A DNA stretch of 64,000 bases, taken from NCBI RefSeq assembly GCF_007625205.1, contig NZ_VMNI01000006.1, positions 186,001-250,000 on the forward strand, given 5' to 3'. This stretch comes from Denitromonas ohlonensis. Lineage in GTDB: Bacteria > Pseudomonadota > Gammaproteobacteria > Burkholderiales > Rhodocyclaceae. A program made the translations under genes and the position numbers. Under the pieces are notes generated by a model that saw only the letters and a program-made list of their open reading frames with translations, searched no databases and had not been told where the DNA came from. Shown here piece after piece: positions 35,773 to 46,987 of this stretch. Each line of letters starts with the position of its first letter. Positions within the stretch are counted from its first letter, which is position 1.

Positions 35773-37698
35773 TCACTGCGGCTCGCCAGTCGGCGCGATA
35801 TTCTGCGTCGGCTTGATCGCCAGGCAACGGTCTGCAAACGCCTCGGCGGCAAGCGGCGGGCTGAACAGATAGCCCTGGCACACATCACACGACAACGTCT
35901 GCAAGGCCGCCAGTTGCGAGGGTCGCTCAACCCCTTCGGCCACCACCTGCATATCGAAGGCGCGCGACATGGCAATCGTCGCCTTCAAGATCGCATCGCC
36001 GCGCGCATCGTCCGGTGCGTCGACGTTGGCGACGAAACTGCGGTCGATCTTCAGCGTATCGAAGGGCAGCACGCCCAGATAGGACAGCGACGAATAGCCA
36101 GTGCCAAAATCGTCCAGTGCGAGCCGGATTCCGCGCCGGTGCAGCAGGCGTAACTCGCCCAGCGCAGCCGCTTCCGGGTGCAGGAAAATCGACTCGGTCA
36201 CCTCCACCTCCAGCACCTCGGCTGGCAGTGCGCGCTGGGCCAGCGCCGCCAGCACCATGGCCGCAAAACCCGGCTGGACCAGCTGGCGTGCCGATACGTT
36301 GATGGCCACCCGCGGCGGCGCCAAGCCCTCGGCCCGCCAAGCGGCAATGTGATCAAGCGCCCGGCCGACCACCCACTCACCAATCGGCAGAATCTGGCCG
36401 GACGCCTCCGCCACCGGGATGAAACGATCCGGCGGCACGCAGTGCCCCTCGCCGTCACGCCAGCGCAGCAGCGCTTCGCAGCCCACCAGCGCGCCCGTGG
36501 CAATGCTTAACTGTGGCTGGAAATGCAGCGACAACTCCTCACGCGCAATCGCCTGACGCAAGCCACTCTCGATCGCCACCCGCTGACACACCGCATCGTT
36601 CATCTCGCGGGTATAGAAACGCGCCACGTTGCCCCCCGAACGCTTGGCGTCATACAGCGCCGTATCGGCATTGCGCAGCAATGTCTGTGCATCGGCCGCA
36701 TCATCCGGAAACAGGCTCACCCCGATACTGGCACTCACACACAATTCCACCTCGCCGGCGGTGAGCGGCTGGCGCACGGCCTCGAGCAGTTTGGCCACCA
36801 CCGGCGCCACGGTCGTTGGCGCATCGACCGCCGACATCACCATGATGAATTCGTCTCCCCCCTGGCGCACCAGCGTATCGGACTCGCGCACACAGCCGTG
36901 CAGGCGCCTGGCCAGTTCAACCAGCAACACGTCGCCGGTGGCATGACCGTGCACATCGTTCACATCCTTGAAACGATCGATATCGATGAACAACACCGCC
37001 ACACCGGCAGGTTTTCCCCGGGATGCCTGGGCAATGGCCAGATCCAGGCGATCGGCCAGCAGCGCCCGATTGGCCAGGCCGGTGAGCTGATCGTGATACG
37101 CCAGATAATGAATACGCGCCTCGGTCTCCTTGCGCTTGGTAATGTCCGACACCGACCCGGCCATCAGCACCGCACGGCCGCGCCGGTTACGCACGGCCTC
37201 GCCGCGCGAGGCAATCCAGCGGTAACTGCTGTCGCGCGCGCGAACCCGGTACTCGAAGTAGAAAAACGGCGTCTCGCCCTTGAGATGCCGGGCCACCGCC
37301 TGGTTGTAGCCGGCCCGGTCATCCGGATGCACCAGGTCCAGCCAGCCATGCGTATCGTCCAGAAAATTGCTCGAATAGCCGAGAATCGCCAGCAGCCGGT
37401 CGCCCACCCACAGCCGCTTGCTCACCGGGTCCCACGACCACAGCCCATCGTGTGCCCCGCGCATCGCCAAGCCGTGTGCACGATAGATCTCGTGCAGACG
37501 GCGCAGCTCCTGCCAGCCGAGCATCAGTGTCACCGCCAACAGGGCCAATCCCGCCATAAAGGCCACATCGGACGCCCACTGCGCACCGACCGCGAGGCAA
37601 GCCGCCGCCCCCAGTCCAACCACCAACAGCCGCATCCGCTTATCCCGCAGGACCTTCGTCACCGACACCACTCGATCGCCTCTCCTCAACCCCATCAC
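35773..37698 (-). CDS. PAS-GGDEF-EAL c-di-GMP protein
   Basis: A 641-aa protein: two N-terminal hydrophobic spans (about 25-65), a PAS domain with PAC (to about 205), GGDEF with RQGGDEF intact (about 215-375), and EAL (about 385-630). The phosphodiesterase motifs CEALLRW, NVSARQL, EVTESIF, LDDFGTGYSSL, KIDRSFV and VVAEGVE are all present, so phosphodiesterase activity is expected; cyclase activity is possible. MRLLVVGL could be an alternative start. Confidence 0.9.
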   Translation of the reverse strand: MMGLRRGDRVVSVTKVLRDKRMRLLVVGLGAAACLAVGAQWASDVAFMAGLALLAVTLMLGWQELRRLHEIYRAHGLAMRGAHDGLWSWDPVSKRLWVGDRLLAILGYSSNFLDDTHGWLDLVHPDDRAGYNQAVARHLKGETPFFYFEYRVRARDSSYRWIASRGEAVRNRRGRAVLMAGSVSDITKRKETEARIHYLAYHDQLTGLANRALLADRLDLAIAQASRGKPAGVAVLFIDIDRFKDVNDVHGHATGDVLLVELARRLHGCVRESDTLVRQGGDEFIMVMSAVDAPTTVAPVVAKLLEAVRQPLTAGEVELCVSASIGVSLFPDDAADAQTLLRNADTALYDAKRSGGNVARFYTREMNDAVCQRVAIESGLRQAIAREELSLHFQPQLSIATGALVGCEALLRWRDGEGHCVPPDRFIPVAEASGQILPIGEWVVGRALDHIAAWRAEGLAPPRVAINVSARQLVQPGFAAMVLAALAQRALPAEVLEVEVTESIFLHPEAAALGELRLLHRRGIRLALDDFGTGYSSLSYLGVLPFDTLKIDRSFVANVDAPDDARGDAILKATIAMSRAFDMQVVAEGVERPSQLAALQTLSCDVCQGYLFSPPLAAEAFADRCLAIKPTQNIAPTGEPQ

Positions 37699-37882
37699 TG
37701 GCTATCCGCCTACTACGAACGTTCTACGGCGGAATCGAGACAGTCTTGAAGTCCGAAGCGTCCAAACGCCGACAAGTACCGCAAATCGGCGGGTGAAGCA
37801 GCGGGGCAAGCCGTCGCCGCAACGACAGCGTGCGGCGGATTCGTGACGCGGTTCGGGGGCGCCAGTCCGGGTGCAGTCCGAA

Positions 37883-37953
37883 GGCCGGAGTCCGCGATTT
37901 GTGCTTGAGCCACCGACGATTCCCGGATTCCACTGCGCTGCATTCGAGCTACG
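37883..37953. repeat. Dispersed GGCCGGAGTCC/GGATTCC repeat, copy 2
   Basis: Second copy of the repeat at 34111-34187, in the 295-nt divergent gap between the c-di-GMP gene and the 435-aa membrane-protein gene. TAGACT (37959-37964) follows 30 nt before the ATG at 37994. Nothing else recognisable was seen in the gap. Confidence 0.5.
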
Positions 37954-37993
37954 CTTGCTAGACTCAAACTCCGGAAGCCATCGGAGCCCCCGC

Positions 37994-39301
37994 ATGGAAA
38001 CGCCACTGCCATCCGCCCCCGACAGCCCGGTGCGTCGCAGCCGCCGGCGCGCGGCGGGCGTGGCGTGCTACCTCATCGGCTGCGTGCTCAGCGTGGTGTC
38101 GGTGGCCGTCGCCTTTGCGGCGTTTGATCAACCACGCCACTGGCTGGCCGGCGCGATTGTCGCCACCGTGCTGCTGCTGATCGCGGTCGCCGTGCTGGTC
38201 GCGGCGGAACACTTTTTCGTGCCCAGCGTCGCCGACGTACTCGCGCACGATGCCCGCCCGCCGGTGGTCTATCTACGCCCCTTCGGCGAGGACGAAGCCC
38301 TCACCTACGACGTCATCAGCACCGGCGAAACCACCACCGCCATCACCGCCAAAGCCGAAGACTTTCTGCTCGCGCTCAACGCCATCGGCCCGCTGGTCTC
38401 CATCGCCGAACCCAATCGCTGGGCGCGCCTCGGCATGCACCCGCACGGCGCCTACCGCGACTTCGTCGGCGAAGGCGACTGGCAGGCGCGTGTCCAGACC
38501 TGGCTCGACCAGGCCGGCATGGTCGTGCTGGCCATGGGCGACTCACCCGGCATCGAATGGGAAATCCAGCAAGTGCGCCAACGCGTCGGCCCGCAGTCGC
38601 TGCTGCTCTACCTGCCCCCGCGCCCCGCCGACGCCTTCACCCGCAAGGGGCGGCACAAGAAAGAACAGGCCATCTACGAACACTTCAGAGCGCTGGTCGA
38701 AAAACACTTCGGCCTGACGATGCCGCCGTTCACCGAATCGACCTACCTTATCGGCTTCGATGCCGACGGCACCCCGGTCATGGCGCCCGACGCGCCGCGC
38801 AAACGCTGGGCGTTCACCGAACACGGCCGCGTCGCCGACGCCATCCGCAGCCAACTCGGCGCCGTCCTCGCCAAGGTCCGCCCCGACACCCAACTCGACA
38901 CCTACCAAATCGCCGGCCGCCCCGGCCTGTGGGCACGCACCATCGCCGCGACCACGCTCATCCTGACCAGCATCGGTATCGGCCTGCTCGGCGGGTCTGC
39001 CGGCGTGTTCACCCATTTCGCCCTGCAAGCCCTCCCCGGCCTCATGCTCACCGCCGGCTGGGTGTTGCTCGCGCGTTATTTTGGAAAGCGGTGGGTGTGG
39101 ATCGTCCCGATCGCACTCGGGATATCCGTCGCGCTCAACATTGGCGTGCAGGCGTATGCGCAGATTGATCCGGAGGCCGGATACATGCTTCTACGCTCGC
39201 CGTGGTACCAACTGGCGGGGTCGCTGGTCCATTGGATCTACGTGGGAGCCGTGTTGACGCTCGGGGTGGCGTTGGCGGGACGACGGGCGGGGGATGGTTG
39301 A
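37994..39301 (+). CDS. Membrane protein with possible TIR-like cytosolic domain
   Basis: 435 aa, no confidently named family. Two N-terminal spans (about 22-44 and 49-72), a soluble domain (about 88-290), and C-terminal spans (about 316-430). The soluble part shows alternating predicted strands VVYLRPFGED, GPLVSIAEP, AGMVVLAMGDSPGIEWEI and QSLLLYLPPRP. The order, and a Glu after Trp in SPGIEWEI (Glu about 190), recall TIR folds, where a Glu in a similar place is catalytic. This is inference from pattern only. Start ATG 37994; an upstream ATG at 37871 would translate repeat sequence. Confidence 0.65.
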   Translation: METPLPSAPDSPVRRSRRRAAGVACYLIGCVLSVVSVAVAFAAFDQPRHWLAGAIVATVLLLIAVAVLVAAEHFFVPSVADVLAHDARPPVVYLRPFGEDEALTYDVISTGETTTAITAKAEDFLLALNAIGPLVSIAEPNRWARLGMHPHGAYRDFVGEGDWQARVQTWLDQAGMVVLAMGDSPGIEWEIQQVRQRVGPQSLLLYLPPRPADAFTRKGRHKKEQAIYEHFRALVEKHFGLTMPPFTESTYLIGFDADGTPVMAPDAPRKRWAFTEHGRVADAIRSQLGAVLAKVRPDTQLDTYQIAGRPGLWARTIAATTLILTSIGIGLLGGSAGVFTHFALQALPGLMLTAGWVLLARYFGKRWVWIVPIALGISVALNIGVQAYAQIDPEAGYMLLRSPWYQLAGSLVHWIYVGAVLTLGVALAGRRAGDG

Positions 39302-39308
39302 GGGGGGT

Positions 39309-39340
39309 TGTTGGGCTTCGCTGCGCTCAACCCAACCTAC
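39309..39340 (+). repeat. REP family B, 32-nt copy
   Basis: Forward unit identical to the copy at 136-167, 8 nt after the stop of the 435-aa membrane-protein gene. Its CTAC end gives the TAG stop of the small reverse ORF at 39337-39546. Confidence 0.88.
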
Positions 39341-39546
39341 GTGGTCCAGACTGTTGCAATCGCTAAAACTCCAACGAAGCCGAGACACATCACAATTGCC
39401 AAAGCGACGGGAAGTGAGGTGGTCACATCAAGCTCTGTTGGACCGAAACGTGTTTCCTGCTTTATTCGAACTCTCATCGCCACTGCCGGCAATAAAATTC
39501 GTTCTGATGTTGTATCGAGTTGTTCGGCTTCAAGATCAGACTTCAT
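39337..39546 (-). CDS. Possible small membrane-anchored protein
   Basis: A 69-aa ORF with a polar N-terminal half (MKSDLEAEQLDTTSERILLP) and one clear C-terminal span (SLPVALAIVMCLGFVGVLAI). Base composition is visibly less GC-rich than the surroundings, suggesting acquired DNA. The stop is in a family B repeat. No family is recognised, and no strong ribosome-binding site was seen, so it may not be a gene. The rest of 39302-39738 holds only repeats and unassigned sequence. Confidence 0.35.
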   Translation of the reverse strand: MKSDLEAEQLDTTSERILLPAVAMRVRIKQETRFGPTELDVTTSLPVALAIVMCLGFVGVLAIATVWTT

Positions 39547-39685
39547 TCGGCCCCCGGCTATCGCAATCCGACTCGCCCTACAGCCCCCAAACTGGTCGCC
39601 GTAGGCGCGGGCAAAAAGCCCCAGCCGGTGACCAAAGGTACCCCGTGACTTGTCTCATGTTCAGACAAAGAGGTGACAAGTATGG

Positions 39686-39717
39686 GTAGGTTGGGTTGAG
39701 CAAAGCGAAGCCCAACA
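39686..39717 (-). repeat. REP family B, 32-nt copy
   Basis: Reverse unit (GTAGGTTGGGTTGAGCAAAG, ending CCCAACA) 22 nt beyond the RAYT stop codon. It has the AAAG central variant shared with the two copies on the other side of the gene. Confidence 0.88.
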
Positions 39718-39738
39718 ACCACGCCATGACACCCGCAA

Positions 39739-40236
39739 CTATTCCACACCCCACCCGCCCTTCACCAGCCCTTCCCGCATAAACCGGTGAATCGACGAAT
39801 ACGGCCAGTCCGTGGCGCACTGGGCGTGACCGTGTTTGACCGGATTGTTGTGGATGTAATCAACGTGTTGCTGGAGGTCCGCGTCATCCCGAATCTGGTG
39901 CTCCCAATAACGGCGCTGCCAGATACCGCGCTCTCGCTTTTGGACTCGGCCGGGGTGAATCGCTTCGGTTTTTGGTATCGCGCGGGAAAAGGCGCTTTTG
40001 ATCAAAGCCCAGCGTAGCGGGTAGTCGGCGTCGCCTACCGGCAACGTCCAGATGGCGTGGAGATGATCGGGTAAGACGACCGTGGCGACGATATGAAAGG
40101 GGTGGCGTTGCTGGACGGATCGGGTGACGGCCCGTAGATCATCGATGTGACGCACCAGCAGATCACTGCTTCGATCGGCGAGGTTGACGGTGAAGAAGAA
40201 GGTGCCGCCTTCGATCAAGGACCGTCGGTATCGCAT
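39739..40236 (-). CDS. REP-associated tyrosine transposase (RAYT)
   Basis: A 165-aa Y1 transposase of the IS200-like/RAYT family. The HUH-type metal site is LPDHLHAIWTLP, and the catalytic Tyr is expected in HVDYIHNNPVKHG. RRYWEHQIRDDAD and DWPYSSIHRF are family-typical. Such enzymes are chromosomally domesticated and cut or move single-stranded REP hairpins. Unlike true insertion sequences it lacks classical ends, but it is flanked by family B repeats, the presumed substrate. Confidence 0.9.
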   Translation of the reverse strand: MRYRRSLIEGGTFFFTVNLADRSSDLLVRHIDDLRAVTRSVQQRHPFHIVATVVLPDHLHAIWTLPVGDADYPLRWALIKSAFSRAIPKTEAIHPGRVQKRERGIWQRRYWEHQIRDDADLQQHVDYIHNNPVKHGHAQCATDWPYSSIHRFMREGLVKGGWGVE

Positions 40237-40263
40237 GGGATGTCGCCGCTGTCGTGAGGGGGT

Positions 40264-40295
40264 TGTTGGGCTTCGCTTTGCTCAACCCAACCTAC
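40264..40295 (+). repeat. REP family B, 32-nt copy
   Basis: Forward unit upstream of the RAYT start, central variant GCTTTGCTC. Confidence 0.88.
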
Positions 40296-40325
40296 AGACC
40301 GATGACAACCGCGTAGGGCACTGGC

Positions 40326-40357
40326 GTAGGTTGGGTTGAGCAAAGCGAAGCCCAACA
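40326..40357 (-). repeat. REP family B, 32-nt copy
   Basis: Reverse unit facing the copy at 40264-40295 with a 30-nt spacer; together they form an inverted pair between the RAYT gene and polA. Confidence 0.88.
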
Positions 40358-40419
40358 TTTACCGCGACACAATGACATTTGCAACCCAAACCACGCGACC
40401 CGCGCCGTGCGTCACACCC

Positions 40420-43152
<2,733 letters not shown>

Positions 43153-43217
43153 GGGGATGTCACCGGCAAGGGTTGTCGGAAGGCGGACCCGCCACTACGC
43201 ACTGCACACGAGGCCAC

Positions 43218-43943
43218 ATGAACGTCAAGGACAAACTCCCCGCCGACCTGCCCAATGCCGCCGTGCCGCAGTACAACGCGCGCGAATCCTGGCGAATCTT
43301 CGGAATTATGTCAGAGTTCTTCGAGGCCACCGAACGGCTCAGCGCGATCCGTCCGGCGGTCTCCATCTTTGGCAGCGCCCGCACGCCGGCGGACCACCCC
43401 TATTACGTGCTCGCCGAGCAGATCGCCCGCAAGCTGTCAGACGCCGGCTTTTCAGTCATCTCGGGCGGCGGCCCGGGCATCATGGAAGCGGTCAACAAGG
43501 GCGCCTTTTTTGGCAAGAGTCCGTCGATCGGGCTGAACATCCAGTTGCCGCACGAGCAGCAGGCCAACCCGTATCAGGACATCTCGCAGACCTTCCAGCA
43601 CTTTTTTGCGCGCAAGTTCATGTTCGTGAAGTTCGCCTCGGCCTATGTCGTCATGCCCGGCGGCTTCGGCACGCTCGACGAGTTGCTCGAAGCGATGACG
43701 CTGATGCAGACCGGCAAGACCCGCAACATCCCGATCATTCTGGTGCACACGCCGTTCTGGGAAGGCCTGCTGGCGTGGTTCAAGGACCGACTGGTCAGCG
43801 AGCGCATGATCAACCCAGAAGACCTCGACCTGATCCAGCTCATCGACGACCCGGACCAGGTGGTCGAGGCGATCTTCAAGCATTACGAAACCCGCGGCTT
43901 CCTGCCGCTGCCCGACGAACACGAGTTGATGCTGAATCTATGA
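43218..43943 (+). CDS. LOG-family protein (TIGR00730-type Rossmann fold)
   Basis: A 241-aa member of the cytokinin-activating LOG / putative lysine decarboxylase family: ISGGGPGIMEAVNKGAF and the diagnostic VVMPGGFGTLDELLEAMTL. Family members release free bases from nucleoside 5'-monophosphates; the physiological role in bacteria is often unclear. ATG at 43218. Coupled to the FAH gene by ATGA. Confidence 0.88.
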   Translation: MNVKDKLPADLPNAAVPQYNARESWRIFGIMSEFFEATERLSAIRPAVSIFGSARTPADHPYYVLAEQIARKLSDAGFSVISGGGPGIMEAVNKGAFFGKSPSIGLNIQLPHEQQANPYQDISQTFQHFFARKFMFVKFASAYVVMPGGFGTLDELLEAMTLMQTGKTRNIPIILVHTPFWEGLLAWFKDRLVSERMINPEDLDLIQLIDDPDQVVEAIFKHYETRGFLPLPDEHELMLNL

Positions 43944-44791
43944 AGCTGCTGCGCTACGGCCCCGCAGGCGAAGAGCGCCCCGGACTGCTCGACACAAACG
44001 GCACGCTGCGCGACCTGTCTGCGATCGTCGGCGACATCACGCCGGCCACGCTCGGCCCCGAGGCCTTGTCCGCCCTGCGCGCGCTCGACACTAACAGCCT
44101 GCCCGTGGTGACGGGCGCCCCCCGCCTCGGCGTGCCCTGGGCGGGCTGCGGCAAGTTCGTCGCCATCGGTCTCAATTATTCCGATCACGCCACCGAAGCC
44201 GGTCTGCCCGAGCCGGCCGAGCCGGTGATGTTTCCCAAATGGACGAGCTGCCTGTGCGGTGCCAACGACGACATCGTGCCGCCGCCAGACTTCACCCGGC
44301 TCGACTGGGAGGTGGAACTGGGCATCGTCATCGGCCGGCAGGCGCGCTCGGTGAGCGAGGCCGAGGCGCTGGACTATGTGGCCGGCTACTGCGTGGCCAA
44401 CGACGTCTCGGAGCGCAGCTACCAGTTCGACCGCTCCGGCGGCCAGTGGGGCAAGGGCAAGGGCTTCGACACCTTCGGCCCGGTCGGCCCCTGGCTGGTC
44501 ACCGCCGACGACGTGCCCGACCCGCAGGCCCTCGGCCTGTGGTTGAGCGTCAATGGCGAGCGCATGCAAAACGGCCATACCGCCACCATGATCTTCTCCT
44601 GCGCCCGCCTGGTGGCCGAGTGCAGCCGGGTGATGACGCTGGAACCCGGCGACCTGATCATCACCGGTACGCCGCCGGGCGTCGGCATGGGCCAGAAGCC
44701 GCCGCGCTACCTGCAGGTGGGCGATGTGGTCGAAGCCGGCATCGACGGGCTGGGCGCGCAGGTGCAGCGGGTGCGGGCGCCGGCCACTTGA
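43940..44791 (+). CDS. Fumarylacetoacetate hydrolase family protein
   Basis: A 283-aa FAH-fold enzyme, usually acting on 2-keto-3-deoxy acids, ureidoglycolate or acylpyruvates. VAIGLNYSDHATEAGLPEP is the catalytic His loop, DWEVELGIVIG supplies two metal-binding Glu, and KGFDTFGPVGPWLVT and ITGTPPGVGMGQKPP complete the site. Substrate not predictable; context uninformative. Confidence 0.88.
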   Translation: MKLLRYGPAGEERPGLLDTNGTLRDLSAIVGDITPATLGPEALSALRALDTNSLPVVTGAPRLGVPWAGCGKFVAIGLNYSDHATEAGLPEPAEPVMFPKWTSCLCGANDDIVPPPDFTRLDWEVELGIVIGRQARSVSEAEALDYVAGYCVANDVSERSYQFDRSGGQWGKGKGFDTFGPVGPWLVTADDVPDPQALGLWLSVNGERMQNGHTATMIFSCARLVAECSRVMTLEPGDLIITGTPPGVGMGQKPPRYLQVGDVVEAGIDGLGAQVQRVRAPAT

Positions 44792-44890
44792 ACCACAGGC
44801 CTGGCCGCGGCAGCAATGTAAGCAAACGCTAAAACCAAGCGATGGCGCAGAGGTCAAACTGCTAGAATCGCGCCAATCAAGGAGAACCCC

Positions 44891-45235
44891 ATGCGCAAGC
44901 CGACCTTTGCCCTGCTGATTGCCGCCCCGCTGTTTGCCTTCACCCTGTCCGCCAGCGCGCAGGATCGACCGGCAAACCTCGCAGATGTCCCCGCGCCGCC
45001 GCCGATTCCGGCCGGCGTAACCGAGGAAGACTTCGAGCCGCAGGTCACCATCGTCAAGCGCGGCGAAGACGTGGTCGAGGAGTATCGTTCCCACGGCAAG
45101 CTCTACATGGTCAAGGTCACGCCGCCGCATGGCACGCCCTACTACATGATCGACCGCCGCGGCGACGGCACCTTCGAGCATGTCACCGGCGAAAAGCCGC
45201 TGTCCGTGCCAATGTGGATCGTCAAGTCCTGGTAA
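44891..45235 (+). CDS. DUF2782 family exported protein
   Basis: A 114-aa protein with a signal peptide (about 1-23, ending ASAQ), a Pro-rich stretch (VPAPPPIPAG) and the DUF2782 core (VVEEYRSHGKLYMVKVTPPH). Conserved next to polA and thrB in betaproteobacteria; function unknown. It has a ribosome-binding site AAGGAGA, and TAGAAT (44863-44868) is a plausible -10. Confidence 0.85.
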   Translation: MRKPTFALLIAAPLFAFTLSASAQDRPANLADVPAPPPIPAGVTEEDFEPQVTIVKRGEDVVEEYRSHGKLYMVKVTPPHGTPYYMIDRRGDGTFEHVTGEKPLSVPMWIVKSW

Positions 45236-45283
45236 GTTCAATTCTCTCGCCGGCCGGGCCACGGTCCGGTCGGTGATATCACT

Positions 45284-46231
45284 ATGTCTGTTTTCACACC
45301 GGTTACCTCCGACGCCCTCGACGAGTGGCTGTCCAACTACGCCATCGGTCACTTGATCGAGTTGCGCGGCATCTCCGAAGGGGTGCAGAACAGCAATTTC
45401 TTCGTCACCACCAGCCTCGGCCGCTATGTGCTGACGCTGTTCGAAACCCTGTCGCACGCCGAGCTGCCCTTCTATCTGCACCTGATGGCGCATCTGGCGC
45501 GCCACGGTCTGCCCGTGCCGGCGCCGATTGCCGACCTCGACAACGAATACCTCGGCACGCTCTCGGGCAAGCCGGCCGCACTGGTGCGTCGCCTCTCGGG
45601 CGCCTCCGACATGTCGCCGGACGCCGCGCGCTGCACCAAGGTCGGCACCATGATGGCCGGGCTGCATCTGGCCGGGCAGCGCTTCGGCCGCCGCCAGGAC
45701 AACCCGCGCGGCCCCGAATGGCGCGCCCGCACCGCGCAAGCCGTGCGCCCCTATCTGAGCACCGACGAGCAAGCCCTGCTCGACGCCGAGCTCGCCTTCC
45801 AGGCCAGCATCGACGTCGCAGCGCTGCCCAGCGGCGCCATCCACGCCGACCTGTTCCGCGACAACCTGCTGTGGGACGGCGACGAGGTCGGCGGCGTGAT
45901 CGACTTCTACTTTGCCGGCAACGACGCACTGCTCTTCGATCTGGCCGTCACGGTCAACGACTGGTGCGCCGACGCGACCGGCCAGCTCGACCCGGTCCGC
46001 ACCCGCGCCCTGCTCACCGGCTACCATGCCGAGCGTCCGCTGACCGACCCCGAACACGCCGCCTGGCCGGCCATGCTGCGCGCTGCGGCGCTGCGCTTCT
46101 GGCTGTCGCGGGCCGAAGACTTCCACCTGCCGCGCGACGGCGAAATGGTGCTGGTCAAAGACCCCAACGAATACCGCGACATCCTCCGCCAGCGCATCGC
46201 CGCGGGTGACACGCTGCACTGGCACGACTGA
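45284..46231 (+). CDS. thrB: Homoserine kinase (ThrB, type II)
   Basis: Phosphorylates homoserine in threonine synthesis, 315 aa. It belongs to the aminoglycoside-phosphotransferase-like fold used by many beta- and alphaproteobacteria rather than the GHMP type: SNFFVTTSLGRYVLTLFE for nucleotide binding, catalytic IHADLFRDNLLWDG, and GVIDFYFAGND with the metal Asp. Its TGA overlaps the start of the next gene. Confidence 0.93.
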   Translation: MSVFTPVTSDALDEWLSNYAIGHLIELRGISEGVQNSNFFVTTSLGRYVLTLFETLSHAELPFYLHLMAHLARHGLPVPAPIADLDNEYLGTLSGKPAALVRRLSGASDMSPDAARCTKVGTMMAGLHLAGQRFGRRQDNPRGPEWRARTAQAVRPYLSTDEQALLDAELAFQASIDVAALPSGAIHADLFRDNLLWDGDEVGGVIDFYFAGNDALLFDLAVTVNDWCADATGQLDPVRTRALLTGYHAERPLTDPEHAAWPAMLRAAALRFWLSRAEDFHLPRDGEMVLVKDPNEYRDILRQRIAAGDTLHWHD

Positions 46232-46986
46232 TGACCGACACCCACCCCGACCTCCCGCCCGCGCACGCCCTGCGCCCCAGCGCCTGTCTGAGCTGGCTGG
46301 CCCATGGCTGGCGCTTGTTTCTGCGCGACCCGGCACGCTGGGCGGTAATCGCGCTCATTTTCGTGCTGATCCTGGCTGCGCTCGGCTTCGTGCCGCTGGT
46401 CGGCTGGGCGTTCAGCCTGGTCGGGCTGCCGGTGCTCACCGCCGGCCTGCTGATGGTGGCCGATGACGCCGCCGCCGGTCGGGCGGTGCGCATCGACGGC
46501 CTGTTCGACGGCCTGCGCCGCGACGCCGGCAAGCATGTGATGGTCGGCATCTGCTATCTGGTCGGCGGCCTGCTGTCGGCCTTCATCGCCGCCGCCATTG
46601 GTGGCAGCGCCGCGCTCACCGGCGCGTTGATCGGCCCGCTGGCGGCCGCCGGGCTCACCGCCGGCGGGGTGATGATTGCCAGCATCGTCTTCATGGCGCT
46701 GTGGATCGGCCTGATGATGGCGCTGTGGTACGCCCCGGCGCTGGTGGTATTTCACCAGGCCGAGCCGGTCGCCGCCCTGCGCCACTCGGCCCGCGCCTGC
46801 CTGCACAACCTGCCGGTGTTCTTCGTGCTGGCCCTGTGCCTGTATGTGCTCGGCTGGCTGGCCATGCTGCCCGCCGGTCTGGGCATGCTGGTGCTGGTGC
46901 CCGTCGTGGCCGGCGCGCAGCACGCCGCCTACCTTGAAACCTTTGGCAATCGCCCCGCCCTGCCGCCGCCCAACGAGTCCGTCTGA
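46231..46986 (+). CDS. BPSS1780-type membrane protein (first copy)
   Basis: A 251-aa integral membrane protein with roughly six spans, matching the BPSS1780/DUF2189-like family. The motif ACLSWLAHGWRLFLRDPARW opens the domain. Function unknown; it is followed by a clear paralogue, suggesting tandem duplication. Confidence 0.8.
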   Translation: MTDTHPDLPPAHALRPSACLSWLAHGWRLFLRDPARWAVIALIFVLILAALGFVPLVGWAFSLVGLPVLTAGLLMVADDAAAGRAVRIDGLFDGLRRDAGKHVMVGICYLVGGLLSAFIAAAIGGSAALTGALIGPLAAAGLTAGGVMIASIVFMALWIGLMMALWYAPALVVFHQAEPVAALRHSARACLHNLPVFFVLALCLYVLGWLAMLPAGLGMLVLVPVVAGAQHAAYLETFGNRPALPPPNESV

Positions 46987-46987
46987 C

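Larger units (their letters stand above)
39309..40357. mobile_element. RAYT transposase with four flanking 32-nt repeats
   Basis: The tyrosine transposase gene (39739-40236) is bracketed by family B units at 39309 and 40264 (forward) and at 39686 and 40326 (reverse). All are 32 nt. The innermost pair lies 22 and 28 nt from the gene. This arrangement is the known hallmark of REP-associated tyrosine transposases and their cognate REPs. Confidence 0.75.

Noticed and set aside
36015-37749. Plus-strand open frames across the GGDEF-EAL gene
   Set aside because: Antisense shadows; the minus-strand gene has all catalytic motifs.
44863-44868. Full sigma-70 promoter for DUF2782-thrB
   Set aside because: TAGAAT is a fair -10, but no -35 at proper spacing, so only mentioned within the gene entry.
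43883-46336. 817-aa open frame on the minus strand
   Set aside because: Spans FAH, DUF2782 and thrB, all clearly real on the plus strand; no recognisable motif.
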